Below, piece after piece: positions 42,067 to 50,823 of a stretch of 64,000 nucleotides of DNA; position 1 is the first letter of the stretch; the number at the start of each line of letters is the position of its first letter. Origin of the DNA: Polychytrium aggregatum (lineage: Eukaryota; Chytridiomycota; Chytridiomycetes; Polychytriales). The notes under the pieces are model-generated. The model saw nothing but the letters and a program-made list of their open reading frames with translations, had not been told where the DNA came from and made no database searches. The DNA lies in the NCBI RefSeq assembly GCF_025602895.1, contig NW_026516279.1:156689-220688 (forward strand), read 5' to 3'. A program made the translations under genes and the position numbers.

Positions 42067-42072
42067 TTTCCC
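42026..42072 (-). promoter_or_regulatory. C2 gag-pol -1 frameshift signal
   Basis: GTTTCCC on the plus strand (42066-42072) with the hairpin at 42026-42060; same as C1. Confidence 0.85.
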
Positions 42073-43031
42073 GACTCGAAGTGTTCCTCCTCACCATCAT
42101 CGTAGACGATGGTTCGGACAACCTTCGAACGGGGACGGGAGCCGGGAGCCTGAGGACGGGAGCCGGGGAAGCGGGAACCAGAGGCGGGAGCACGGGAGCC
42201 GGACTTGAGGGGGCAGGACTTGGCGACGTGGCCGGGCTTGCCACAGCGGAAGCAGAGGCGCTCCTGGAAGCGGCGGTTCTTCTCCTCGGGGGTCAGGCGG
42301 CTGACGACGGCGGCGTCGATCTGCATCGGCTCGGAGTAGAGAACCGGAGGCTCCTGGGCGGGCGGCTGGAAGGACGGGGTGCGGGAGTTGAAGGCCTGGG
42401 TGCCGAAGGAAACAGGGCCAGTGTTTCGGAGCTCGTTGTTGAGCTCGATGATGCGTGCATCGATCTTGAGGCAACGCTCGACGAACGGGACCAAGCGGAG
42501 AGGGAGAGGGTCGATGAAGGAGAGGCGCTGCTTGATCTCCCTCGACAGGCCACGGCGGAAGGCGGAGATCTTGGCTTCGTCGTTCCAGGGAAGGTCGGCG
42601 GCAACGCGGAGGAACTCTGAGGCATAATCCATGCACGAGCGGTTGCCCTGTGCCATGGAGGAAAGGAGCAGCTCGGCAGTGTGGGTGCGGTCGGGATCGT
42701 CAAACGCTTGGCGAAAGCGTTCCATGAACGAGTCGAACGAGTGCAGGATTTGATCGTTCGACTCGATCAAGGGAGTCGCCCACTGGAGGGCCGGACCAGT
42801 GAGCAAACTCAAGACGTAACCCACCTTGACTTGCTCGGACGGGAACCTGGATGCCTGGAGCATCATGAGCAGGCGGCACTGGTTGACGAAGGGGCGGAAC
42901 TTTGACCTGGTGCCGTCGAACTTGTCCGGGGTCGGCATGTGCGGGAGCTGTGGGGCGGCGGAAGAATGTGTGGTCCGGAGGAGAACCAGTTCCTCCTGGA
43001 GGGCAACGATTTGGGCCTGGAGTTGGTCCAT
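42048..43031 (-). CDS. C2 Gag
   Basis: 327 residues, the same domains as C1 Gag (coiled coil, capsid, CCHC knuckle). It is intact and followed by pol in the -1 frame. The leader 43032-43151 carries the self-primer site at 43139-43149. Confidence 0.94.
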   Translation of the reverse strand: MDQLQAQIVALQEELVLLRTTHSSAAPQLPHMPTPDKFDGTRSKFRPFVNQCRLLMMLQASRFPSEQVKVGYVLSLLTGPALQWATPLIESNDQILHSFDSFMERFRQAFDDPDRTHTAELLLSSMAQGNRSCMDYASEFLRVAADLPWNDEAKISAFRRGLSREIKQRLSFIDPLPLRLVPFVERCLKIDARIIELNNELRNTGPVSFGTQAFNSRTPSFQPPAQEPPVLYSEPMQIDAAVVSRLTPEEKNRRFQERLCFRCGKPGHVAKSCPLKSGSRAPASGSRFPGSRPQAPGSRPRSKVVRTIVYDDGEEEHFESGNDQAQI

Positions 43032-43151
43032 GTGGGCTTTGAAAGTGGGGAGCGAGGATGCAGGGAAGACAACAGAGAATAGAAGGATGAGGGCAGCAAC
43101 GAAGCCTCAGCCAAGCAGGTGGTCAGACAGAGAGAGGGAGTTCGAACAATA

Positions 43152-43536
43152 TGTGAGGACCACGACAAGCAACGACACTGGACGACCAGGTGCTTGGCGA
43201 ACAACGATAAGCTATATTACGACTTATCAGATAACAACAAGTGTTGTTCGAACTGAAGATACAAAATGGGTGCAAGAAAGGAGGGGCTTTATAGCCAAGA
43301 GGGAAACCGAAGGGCGAAAGTGGGCGAGAAGGGTGGAGCGACAAACGAGGGACGAGAAGGGGGTGCGAGGGAGGCGGAGCATCCAGCGAGAGGGGCGAAG
43401 CACAGCGCAGTCGGAGGCGAAGTAAGAGTCATCGGCGCCAGCCAATCAGGGAATACACGCCAAGACAAACAAACATGACTCACGGTGCATCACGCGCAGC
43501 AGTCCACACGTGTTCCCAACGTGCATGATCATCACA
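43152..43536 (-). repeat. C2 5' LTR (385 bp)
   Basis: TATA at 43293 and AGTTCGAACAA at 43254-43244 on the minus strand (39-nt offset). Confidence 0.95.
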
Positions 43537-43541
43537 GCTGG

Positions 43542-44172
43542 ATTGCCTCCCAAACCAAGTGCCTTTGTCAAAGATCATCAAGTCCGACACAAGATGATCG
43601 CCGACGCGCTCACGGATGCGCAACAAGTGATGGCGAAGTACTACGACCGCCGACACCAGGATGTCTCCTTTGAAGTTGGAGACCTTGTCTACCTGGACGC
43701 CGACAACATCAAGGTCCCCGAAGCCCAGTCAAAGAAGTTGTTGCCCAAGTACCGAGGACCGTTCAAGATAGCGGCCCGACCCAGTCCCCTCAACTACCTG
43801 TTGGACTTGCCACCTGGAAGCAAGCTCCATCCTGTCTTCCATGTGTCCAAGCTGCGTCGCCACACGACCCGCAGTCCAGCACAGTTCCCCGACGCCGACG
43901 AAGGTGTCCCGGACGACGCACCACTGGAAGACGACCTCGGACAATACTATACTCAAGAATATGAAGTCGAAAGGATCGTGAGGCACAAGAAAGTGGCTGA
44001 TGGGTCACTTCGGTTTTATGTCAAGTGGGTTGGTTACCCACACTCGGGCAACACATGGCAAACACTGGAGGACTTGTCCCATGCACCCGAGGAGCTGAGT
44101 AAATACGGTAAACACCTCGAGGAGCCCCAAATAAAGAGCACACGCAGGGCTCCTCGCAGGAAGCCTTCTTAA
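43542..44172 (+). pseudogene. D pol, part 3: integrase C-terminus and chromodomain
   Basis: It continues the D pol frame after C2: integrase C-terminal GPF-type region (VGDLVYLDADN, YRGPFKIA, LHPVFHVSKLR) and chromodomain (YEVERIVRHKK...FYVKWVGYPHSGNTWQ), ending TAA at 44170-44172. A short purine-rich tract GTGTGGGAG precedes the LTR. Confidence 0.93.
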
Positions 44173-44181
44173 GTGTGGGAG

Positions 44182-44490
44182 TGTAGGAGATGGTATCTCC
44201 GACGCTGTGCTGCGCGTACTGCGCGTACTGCGCGGCGCAGTGGGTCGTGACCTGTGCTGCGCTTTGCGTTTTCACGCACCGCAGGCAGGCCACCGCAGGG
44301 TATACCTGCGGGTTGCCCCCGTTCCCCCCGTTTGTCTGGAGTTCGGTTTTATCGTGAATAAACGTAAGTGCTCCCCGAGCTCACCCGTCCGCTAGAGTAG
44401 CCTAGCACCGCCCTGTTCTGCCCCGTCCTGTCTTGTCTTGTACCCCCTCCCTCCCCGTCTTGCCCCAACGTCCCAGTAGTGGACGTTACA
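44182..44490 (+). repeat. D 3' LTR (309 bp)
   Basis: Same ends and length as the 5' LTR, no difference noticed. It is followed by the target duplication CGGCT. Confidence 0.94.
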
Positions 44491-46563
44491 CGGCTCTTCC
44501 GGAAGACGCATGGCTTCCAGTGGTCCCGCGAAGCCGATAAAGCATTCAGATCCTTGAAGGATGCCTTCGTTTCGGAGCCCGTTCTGGTGCATCCGGACCC
44601 ATCCAAGCCGTTCGTCGTAGAGTCAGATGCGTCGGACTTTGCGCTTGGATGCGTGCTCTCCCAGCGGGGTGCTGATGATCGCCTTCATCCTTGCTCGTTC
44701 CATTCGCGGACACTCTCGAATGCTGAACGTAACTACAGCATATACGAGAAAGAGCTGTTGGCGATCAAGGAGGCTTTCGAGGCGTGGCGACACTACCTCG
44801 AAGGCGCCCAGCATCCCGTTGCCGTTCTGACCGATCACAAGAACTTGGAGTACCTGGCAACGGCTCGCATCCTAAACCAGCGTCATGCACGGTGGTCCCA
44901 GTTCTTGTCTCGGTTCGACATCCGCATCCAGTACCGTCCTGGTGCGAGGAACGGCAAGGCCGATGCCCTGTCTCGTCGCTCGGACTACATCCCTTCGTCG
45001 GCCTCCGTGTCGAGGGATCCGCCTCTGCTTCTCGATCCTGCCGCGGTGATACGCGTGCTCCGAAGCAGAGACGCCCGCTCTTCGGTTGCAAGTCGCAGTG
45101 ACCCTGTGGATTTGCTGCAGCTCATAGCCGAAGAGCAGGCTCGGGATCCCGGTCTAGACAAATACCGTCGTGACCCGAAGTTCGTCTGGAATGGCCAGTA
45201 CCTCACCTTCCAGAACAGGATTGTGGTCCCAGAGTCGTGCCGAGTTCCGGCGCTCAAGTCGTGCCATGACCCAGTCGCTGTGGGTCATCCAGGCATCCGA
45301 CGGACTCTGGCTCTGGTATCGCGACAGTTTTGGTGGCAAACCTATCGGAAAGATGTCAAAGAGTACGTCTCGACGTGCGACACCTGTGCACGCTCGAAAG
45401 CTCCGCGACACAAGCCGTTTGGGTTCCTGTTGCCACTCCAGACAGCCGATCGACCCTGGGGGACACTGACCATGGACTTTATCACTGATCTGCCAAAGTC
45501 CAAGGGTCACACCTGCATCTTTGTGGTGGTATGCAGCCTCACAAAGATGGCACACTTTATGTCCTGGCGTTCACTGCCGTCGGCGGAGGAGACTGCGTCA
45601 CTGTTCCTCGACAATGTCTTTCGTCTCCATGGCCTCCCCGACACAGTGGTTTCAGACCGAGGAAGTCAGTTCACCTCTCGGTTCTGGAAGGCACTCTGCA
45701 CGCAGCTCGGGATCCAAACCAGTCTGTCCACGGCCTTCCATCCCCAGACCGATGGACAGACTGAGAGGGTCAACCAGGTCATCAACCAATACCTGCGCTG
45801 TTACACGTCGTATCAGCAAGATGACTGGGCCGAGCTGCTGCCGTTGGCCGAGTTCTCTTACAATAACCTCGAGAACTCGTCAACACATGCCTCGCCATTC
45901 TTGGCAACCTATGGGTTCCACCCAAGGTTCGAAGTCCCCGTTGTCGCTGGCGGCCCTGATGTTCCCTCTGCCACGGAGAGGGTTGAACATCTCCAGCGGA
46001 ACCTGGCACTGTTGAAGGAGAATCTTGAGAAGGCAAAGTCTGACTACAAGCACTTCTCAGATCTCCGGAGGTCCCAGGCTCCCGACTTGCGTCCGGGCGA
46101 TCAAGTCTGGGTGCTGACTCGTAACATCAGCACCACTCGCCCAAGCAAGAAGCTGGATTACCAGAGGATTGGACCATTCACCATCCTCGAGGCCGTCGGG
46201 ACATTGGCTTTCCGCCTGGACTTGCCAAAGGACATAAAGGTGCACCCGGTGTTCCATGTGTCTCTTCTTGAGCCCTACAAGAAGAACTCGCTTCCGGGTC
46301 GGGTGCAAGCGCCGCCCCCTGCGGTGGTCATCGATGGGAACTTGGAGTGGGAGGTCGAAGAGATCTTAGACTCCAAGTTCGTGCGCGGAAAGCTGCACTA
46401 TCTCATCGATTGGAAAGGCTACCCGGTCACCGATCGAAGTTGGGAGCCCGCCGACATTGTCTTTGCCCCAACGGTGGCCGCGGAGTACCACCGACGCTAC
46501 CCAGACAAGCCTGGCCCCAGGAGAACTCAAGATGGAACACGCCGTAGTTTAAGGAGGAGATAG
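44491..46563 (+). pseudogene. B3 pol, 3' part (RNase H, integrase, chromodomain)
   Basis: It resumes B3 pol after D: FRKTHGFQWSREADKAF, RNase H (DASDFALGCVLS), integrase and chromodomain, ending TAG beside the LTR. The first five bases duplicate 27175-27179. It lacks its own start. Confidence 0.94.
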
Positions 46564-46982
46564 TGTGATGACCAGCATCACAACGGACCAATGAGATTGT
46601 CCCGCATGCTCTCGCCCTCCGCACCAATCATGAGTCCCCACGTGTTTGTTTGCCCCCATGCATGAGCACGCGCCGTTGCCACCCGCGTCTACTGGTTTCC
46701 TGCCTCCCCCACCGCTCGGCACATGTCCCCGGGCTGTGCCAAGCCTCTCTCGCTTGCACACCAGCCACTCTCGCACCCCCTTCTCGCTTCTCTGTGATGC
46801 TCCACCCTTCTCGCCCACTTTTGCCCCTCGACCTTCTCCCGGTCTATAAATAGCCCTGCATGTCTGAGCCTATGTTGAACACCAGTTCGAACAAAACTTG
46901 TTCTTTGGTGTTCGGGGCTAAAAGCTAATAAAGCTCATACCAAGCACTTGGTCTTCGTCCTTGCGCTTGTTCACTCCTTACA
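46564..46982 (+). repeat. B3 3' LTR (419 bp)
   Basis: It appears identical to the B3 5' LTR. The target duplication GAAGC follows at 46983-46987. Confidence 0.95.
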
Positions 46983-47126
46983 GAAGCCGAGTCCCAGGCA
47001 GAGACGAGACGGTCCCATGTCGATATGGAATTGAGAAGGAGGAAGGGAGCGGAATGGCGATGTTGGGGTTGTTGTGTCGTTGCTCGCTGGCCCCGCTGCT
47101 GCTCATCTCGGACAGCAAACACGGAC

Positions 47127-47532
47127 CTGGTTGATGCCATTGAGCGAGTCGAGGAACCGGTTGTTCATCAAGATGACTCTGCGCTCGACATCTGCCCTGA
47201 AGCTTCGCTTGGATGTGCCCTTGCTAGACACATAGAACTCCGAGAGTGCCTCGAGCGCATTTTGAGTTTGTTGATCCTCAAGCGACTAGGATGGTGGTGG
47301 GGGGCCAAGGAGGAGTAAGGGGAGATGGGTTACGATGGGGAAGATGGAGATCCGGTGCGGCCAGCCAGGCCGATGCAGCAGGAGCCGAATGGCTTGTGGT
47401 GGACGGCTCGCTTACGATCGTGAGGACCTGGGCGAGCTTCTTGGCCAGGGGGTTGGTGTGGGCGAGCTTGCTCTGCGGCGTTGCTCCCGAGAGGTCTGCG
47501 GCAGCGCCGATTGCAGGCTCGGCGGTGTCCAT
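47127..47532 (-). CDS. COG6: COG6 exons 1-2 (N-terminus)
   Basis: Exon 1 is 47416-47532 (39 codons, ATG at 47532), exon 2 is 47127-47285 (53 codons). Exon 1 ends with the conserved NPLAKKLAQVLTI; the intron between them is GTAAGC...CTAG (130 bp). Exon 2 encodes LEALSEFYVSSKGTSKRSFR followed by DVERR and NNRFLDSLNGINQ, matching the COG6 signature of the form LEAL..L..F....R..RR...D.E. It ends at CAG before GTCCGT. Exon 3 follows in frame, but 23.6 kb away because B3 lies in intron 2 (host remnants 46988-47126 and 23518-23591). COG6 is part of the COG Golgi tether. Whether a transcript can still be spliced across the nest is unknown. Confidence 0.85.
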
Positions 47533-47912
47533 CGCTGCAGAGCGAACGAGGGGGAAGGCGGCGGACTGTGCGGGAATCGGATTCAGGACAGATCCTGGTC
47601 CAAGCAGGCGGGAGTCGGTGCTGGCGGCCGCTGGCTGTTTCGTACACTACGCGCCACGGCCAGAACTCTGTTCGGATGGTCGATTTGATTGCATGTGGCT
47701 TTGCTCGACGCAAGCTGTCGCATACTAGACTGACACATGGGGGAGAGAGGGTGTCCTGAGTCCCCTGCATAAAGTGTGTATTTATCCACAGGGAGGGACG
47801 CTGGAGCTCAGCGCAAAAGACACCAGGGGTCTTGAAGGACCATCATCAGTTGATCTGGCAGAGAGCATCAGCACACCCTGCACGCACGCGGACGGAAATG
47901 TCACCAGGGCCT
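47533..47912. other. Intergenic, COG6 promoter side / uS9m 3' side
   Basis: 380 bp between the COG6 start and the uS9m stop, both genes on the minus strand. It should hold the COG6 promoter and the uS9m terminator. I see no clear TATA box or repeat. Confidence 0.5.
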
Positions 47913-49498
47913 CTAACGCTTGACCCACTGGTTCTTGGCACGGGCACTGGGCTGGCCAGTCTTCTTGCGTTCCTTCTGTCGTCGGTCGATCTTTGTCAAC
48001 CCCACTGGCGGTCGAATGTCGGAACACGTTGGGTGAGTATGGCGCAACATGCAACGAGCCCGCGAGCAAACCATGCCATCGACGAGTAAATATGGGCTCC
48101 GATCCCGATGGAGTATTTGCCGGATCAAAAAACGCTCGGGTGTCCACCGATGCAGCAGGGCAGCATTCATATCAAACGGATCCGAAGGACGAGATTGCAA
48201 TCCACATCACAGCAATCGGGAGGTCGCTTACGCTCGGAAAAGTGCTTGACTGCTGAGGGGTCGTGGGCCAACAATGTTCGAGCCAGCGCAACGGAGATGG
48301 CTCCAGCTTGTCCTGAGTCAATGGAGAGGGGGGGGGAGTGAGCGAGTGATGTGCATATTCCGAGCATCCAAACGGCAGTAATCGAGCAAATCGATCAAGG
48401 AAACACATTCGACATCACGATCTCTGCGCATGTCCAAGAGCATCGTCGTCTGTTTGTCGGTGTCCAGCTCGTGGCTCAGAAACGAGCAGTTGCCGCCCAA
48501 TGCCCCCGTCGTGAAGTCTTCAGGCTGCGGAGCCTTGGCGGTGTCGATGCCGCGGTGCTTACCCGTGAATCCGCCGCCCTTTGTAAGTGCCCAGATGTTG
48601 TAGTCCGTGAGCTTGCCGAGGACCTCGAGCGCACGGGTGCATGTCTGGCGGTGATCGAGCTCGGTAAAGTATTCGGCGAGCGGCACACCGTTCACAAAGA
48701 ACTGGCCGTCTCCCTTGACGGTCCAGACCTGTGCGCGGGCCTTCTTCTTTGATGCCAAGGCATAGCCCCGTCCAAACTCGTCGAGCTTGGTCTTGCTGGC
48801 CGAGGCAACCGAGAAGGACTGGCCTGGCGAAATGAACTGAGAGAGCTTCTCCATGATCTCAGGGCTCTCGTCTATAACGGAGAGCGAGGGCACGACGAAA
48901 TGTGAGCGAGTTGCGTCTGGAGGACGTCGATTCGCAGGAGTCGTCCAGCCAGACTTTGGCCAGCAAACCCCCCCCCGGCAGACAGCCAACGAGCACATCC
49001 AGGCCATCCAGGCCATCCAGGCTATCCAGGCTATCCACGTCACATGGACCAGGGCATGCCGTCCGAATTGCAGCGACAGCACGCACCAATCTTTGTCGCC
49101 AGGATGTTGAGCTTGGTGATGAGCGCGCTGTAGGACGGGTCGTCCAGCTTGAAGTGCAGAATCGACCGCATCAGATCGATGGACATCCATTTGACGGGGA
49201 TCTTGTGGGCCTTGGCAGACAGCTCCTCCTTGGTGAAGGGCAGTTCGTATTTCCGGATCAGCTTGTTCAGGTCCATAATGGCATCGTAGTAGTGTGGGTT
49301 TCCGGTGAAGAAGGCGGGATGGCTGGTGGGGTCGCTTGGCAGGGCCGATGCCGTCGCTGCGGTGCTGGCGTGCGAGCGCTGCAGAAGCTGCGAGGCGATG
49401 CAGGCGACGGGCGACGGGCCCGCGGCAAACCGGACAGGCCGGGCGGCAGCAGCAGCGCAAGTGGCCGATGCAGTTCTCAGAAAGCGGGGGACGTTCAT
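47913..49498 (-). CDS. MRPS9: Mitochondrial small-subunit ribosomal protein uS9m
   Basis: Four exons: 49087-49498, 48563-48916, 48232-48312, 47913-48004 (939 nt, 312 residues). All junctions are GT-AG and in phase. The N-terminus (MNVPRFLRTASATCAAAAAR) is Arg/Ala-rich without acidic residues, as expected for a mitochondrial targeting peptide. The C-terminal half is the S9 fold: KKKARAQVWTVKGDGQFFVNG, GGGFTG-GQAGAI created exactly across the exon 2/3 junction, and the tail RRQKERKKTGQ...NQWVKR, whose last residues reach the ribosomal P site in the family. uS9m is part of the mitoribosome small subunit. The coding sequence is free of frameshifts. Confidence 0.92.
48985..49040. repeat. 9-bp tandem repeat in uS9m intron 1
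   Basis: About five imperfect units of AGGC(C/T)ATCC in the first intron of uS9m. Confidence 0.8.
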
Positions 49499-50823
49499 GC
49501 CGCAGTGCCGATCGTGGACGAGATGATTCCGTGCGGCAGATCGGCTCTGCGTTTTTTCACCAGCGACAAGAAAAAAGCGAATGCAGCCGCGTCGGATTGT
49601 GCGACATGCCTGGATCGATCCAGGGCTGCTAGGGCTGTCTAGGGCTGTCTAGGGCTGTCTAGGGCTGTCTAGGGCTGTCTAGGGCTGGCTAGGGCTGGCT
49701 GGAAAGGTCGCCGCCCGCTGATTGGGCAGTCGTCCCTGGTCGCGCAATCGGTGCATTGGCACATCAGGGCCAGACTCGATGGAGAGTATCCCACAGCCCA
49801 GCCGGCGGAGTGGTGTGCTCGGCACATTGGCAGACGAGCGGATAGGGCAGCAGCAGAGACGGAGCCAGTGTGCTCGGCCGACTTGTCGGCCAGCCCGCGA
49901 GCATCCAGAGACACGCTTCAATCCCACGACTTGAGTCTCGATCGAGCCCCGATATCGCATGCAGCCATGTCGTGTCGTGCTGGCACTTCTCCGCGGGGGC
50001 TCTGGCGGGAATACATGGATAGAGGCATCGCCTTGAATGTCTCCAGATGGATTTGTCGAGAGCTACTGTCTTGGTGCAATGACAGAACTGCACGACCCGT
50101 CGAGTGCTCTGTCGAGGTACTTGCTTTGTGAGGATACCCACATATCCGTTTCAGGTCGATCAAGACTGGACAAGCGCAAGCAGAGCACGGCGACGGGCTG
50201 CCCGGGCGAGATACCGCTGCTCGTGCAAGACGGATCCACAGATGATGCTCTTTGGCGGGCAATTTCGCCATCGCGCTCGCAATGACGCTCGCAATGGTGC
50301 TCGCCATCGGACCTGCCGATGAGCGAATGCGATGGCAGTCCGACTGCCAGCCAGCGAGATACTTTGCAGTAGTCCGGCCGTTGAACTTGATGTGCGAGTG
50401 GGCCCGTCCAGGACGAGATTGGTCTGCGATGAGCGCAATTCGCTCGGATGAGCGCAATCTCGCTGGGGTGGGAGCTCTGCGCTGCAGCATTACTTTCCAG
50501 GAGGGTCTGTCGAGAGCAACTGTTCCTGCGACACCTCTGCTTTCCCACAGACACATCCGCTAACAACCAGAGCCAAAGCCAAAGCCAAAGCCAAAGCCAA
50601 CGGTGGCAGTCGCTGATGCTCTCGCCAATGTCCCGCTGGCACTGTGGCAGTCGTCTGTTGCTTGGCCGGTGCTTCCGCTTCGACACGCCTCTTTGTTCGG
50701 GCCCAAGATAGGCCGTCAGCAGTGCCACGCTTCCGGTTGCTTGCCCGCCCCGTTGATCAGATTACCACAACAGACCGACCTGGGATTATCAATACCCCAC
50801 TTGCCCCCCGTCTGCTCTTGCGA
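49499..50823. other. Divergent intergenic region, uS9m / MTM1
   Basis: 1.3 kb between two divergently transcribed genes of mitochondrial proteins. It holds a 10-bp tandem repeat at 49621-49701 and a short hexamer repeat (AGCCAA, about 50568-50600). Open frames here are short and resemble nothing I recognise. It may include a 5' UTR exon of MTM1, since that frame is open well upstream of its first ATG. Confidence 0.5.
49621..49701. repeat. Tandem repeat of TAGGGCTGTC (10 bp, about 8 units)
   Basis: Head-to-tail units of CTAGGGCTGT with the last units changed to CTAGGGCTGG. It lies about 125 bp upstream of the uS9m start. Confidence 0.9.

Larger units (their letters stand above)
37620..43536 (-). 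mobile_element. Ty3/gypsy family C, copy C2 (full length) in D integrase
   Basis: 5,917 bp on the minus strand, same orientation as C1 and nearly identical internally. LTRs 37620-38004 and 43152-43536. Target duplication GCTGG (37615-37619 and 43537-43541). Its LTR pair shares variants not in C1 (for example CTGAAGATAC rather than CTGCAGATAC), so it is an independent insertion and not a copy of C1 made in place. Confidence 0.97.
27180..44490 (+). mobile_element. Ty3/gypsy family D, interrupted by C1 and C2
   Basis: LTRs 27180-27488 and 44182-44490 (309 bp, TGTAGG...GTTACA). Target duplication CGGCT (27175-27179 and 44491-44495). It has gag, pol and a chromodomain. With C1 and C2 and one copy of each of their target duplications removed, pol (28417-31514, 37437-37619, 43542-44172) totals 3,912 nt in one open frame. 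It is only distantly related to A-C, and it is the only family here with a tRNA-type primer site. Confidence 0.96.
23592..46982 (+). mobile_element. Ty3/gypsy family B, copy B3, interrupted by D (with C1 and C2 inside)
   Basis: A full-length element with LTRs 23592-24010 and 46564-46982. Its 5-bp target duplication is GAAGC (23587-23591 and 46983-46987). D is inserted after 27179. Joining 25147-27179 to 44496-46563 gives 4,101 nt, the same as B2 pol, so B3 was intact when D arrived. The insertion point is intron 2 of COG6, in the opposite orientation to that gene. Confidence 0.97.
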
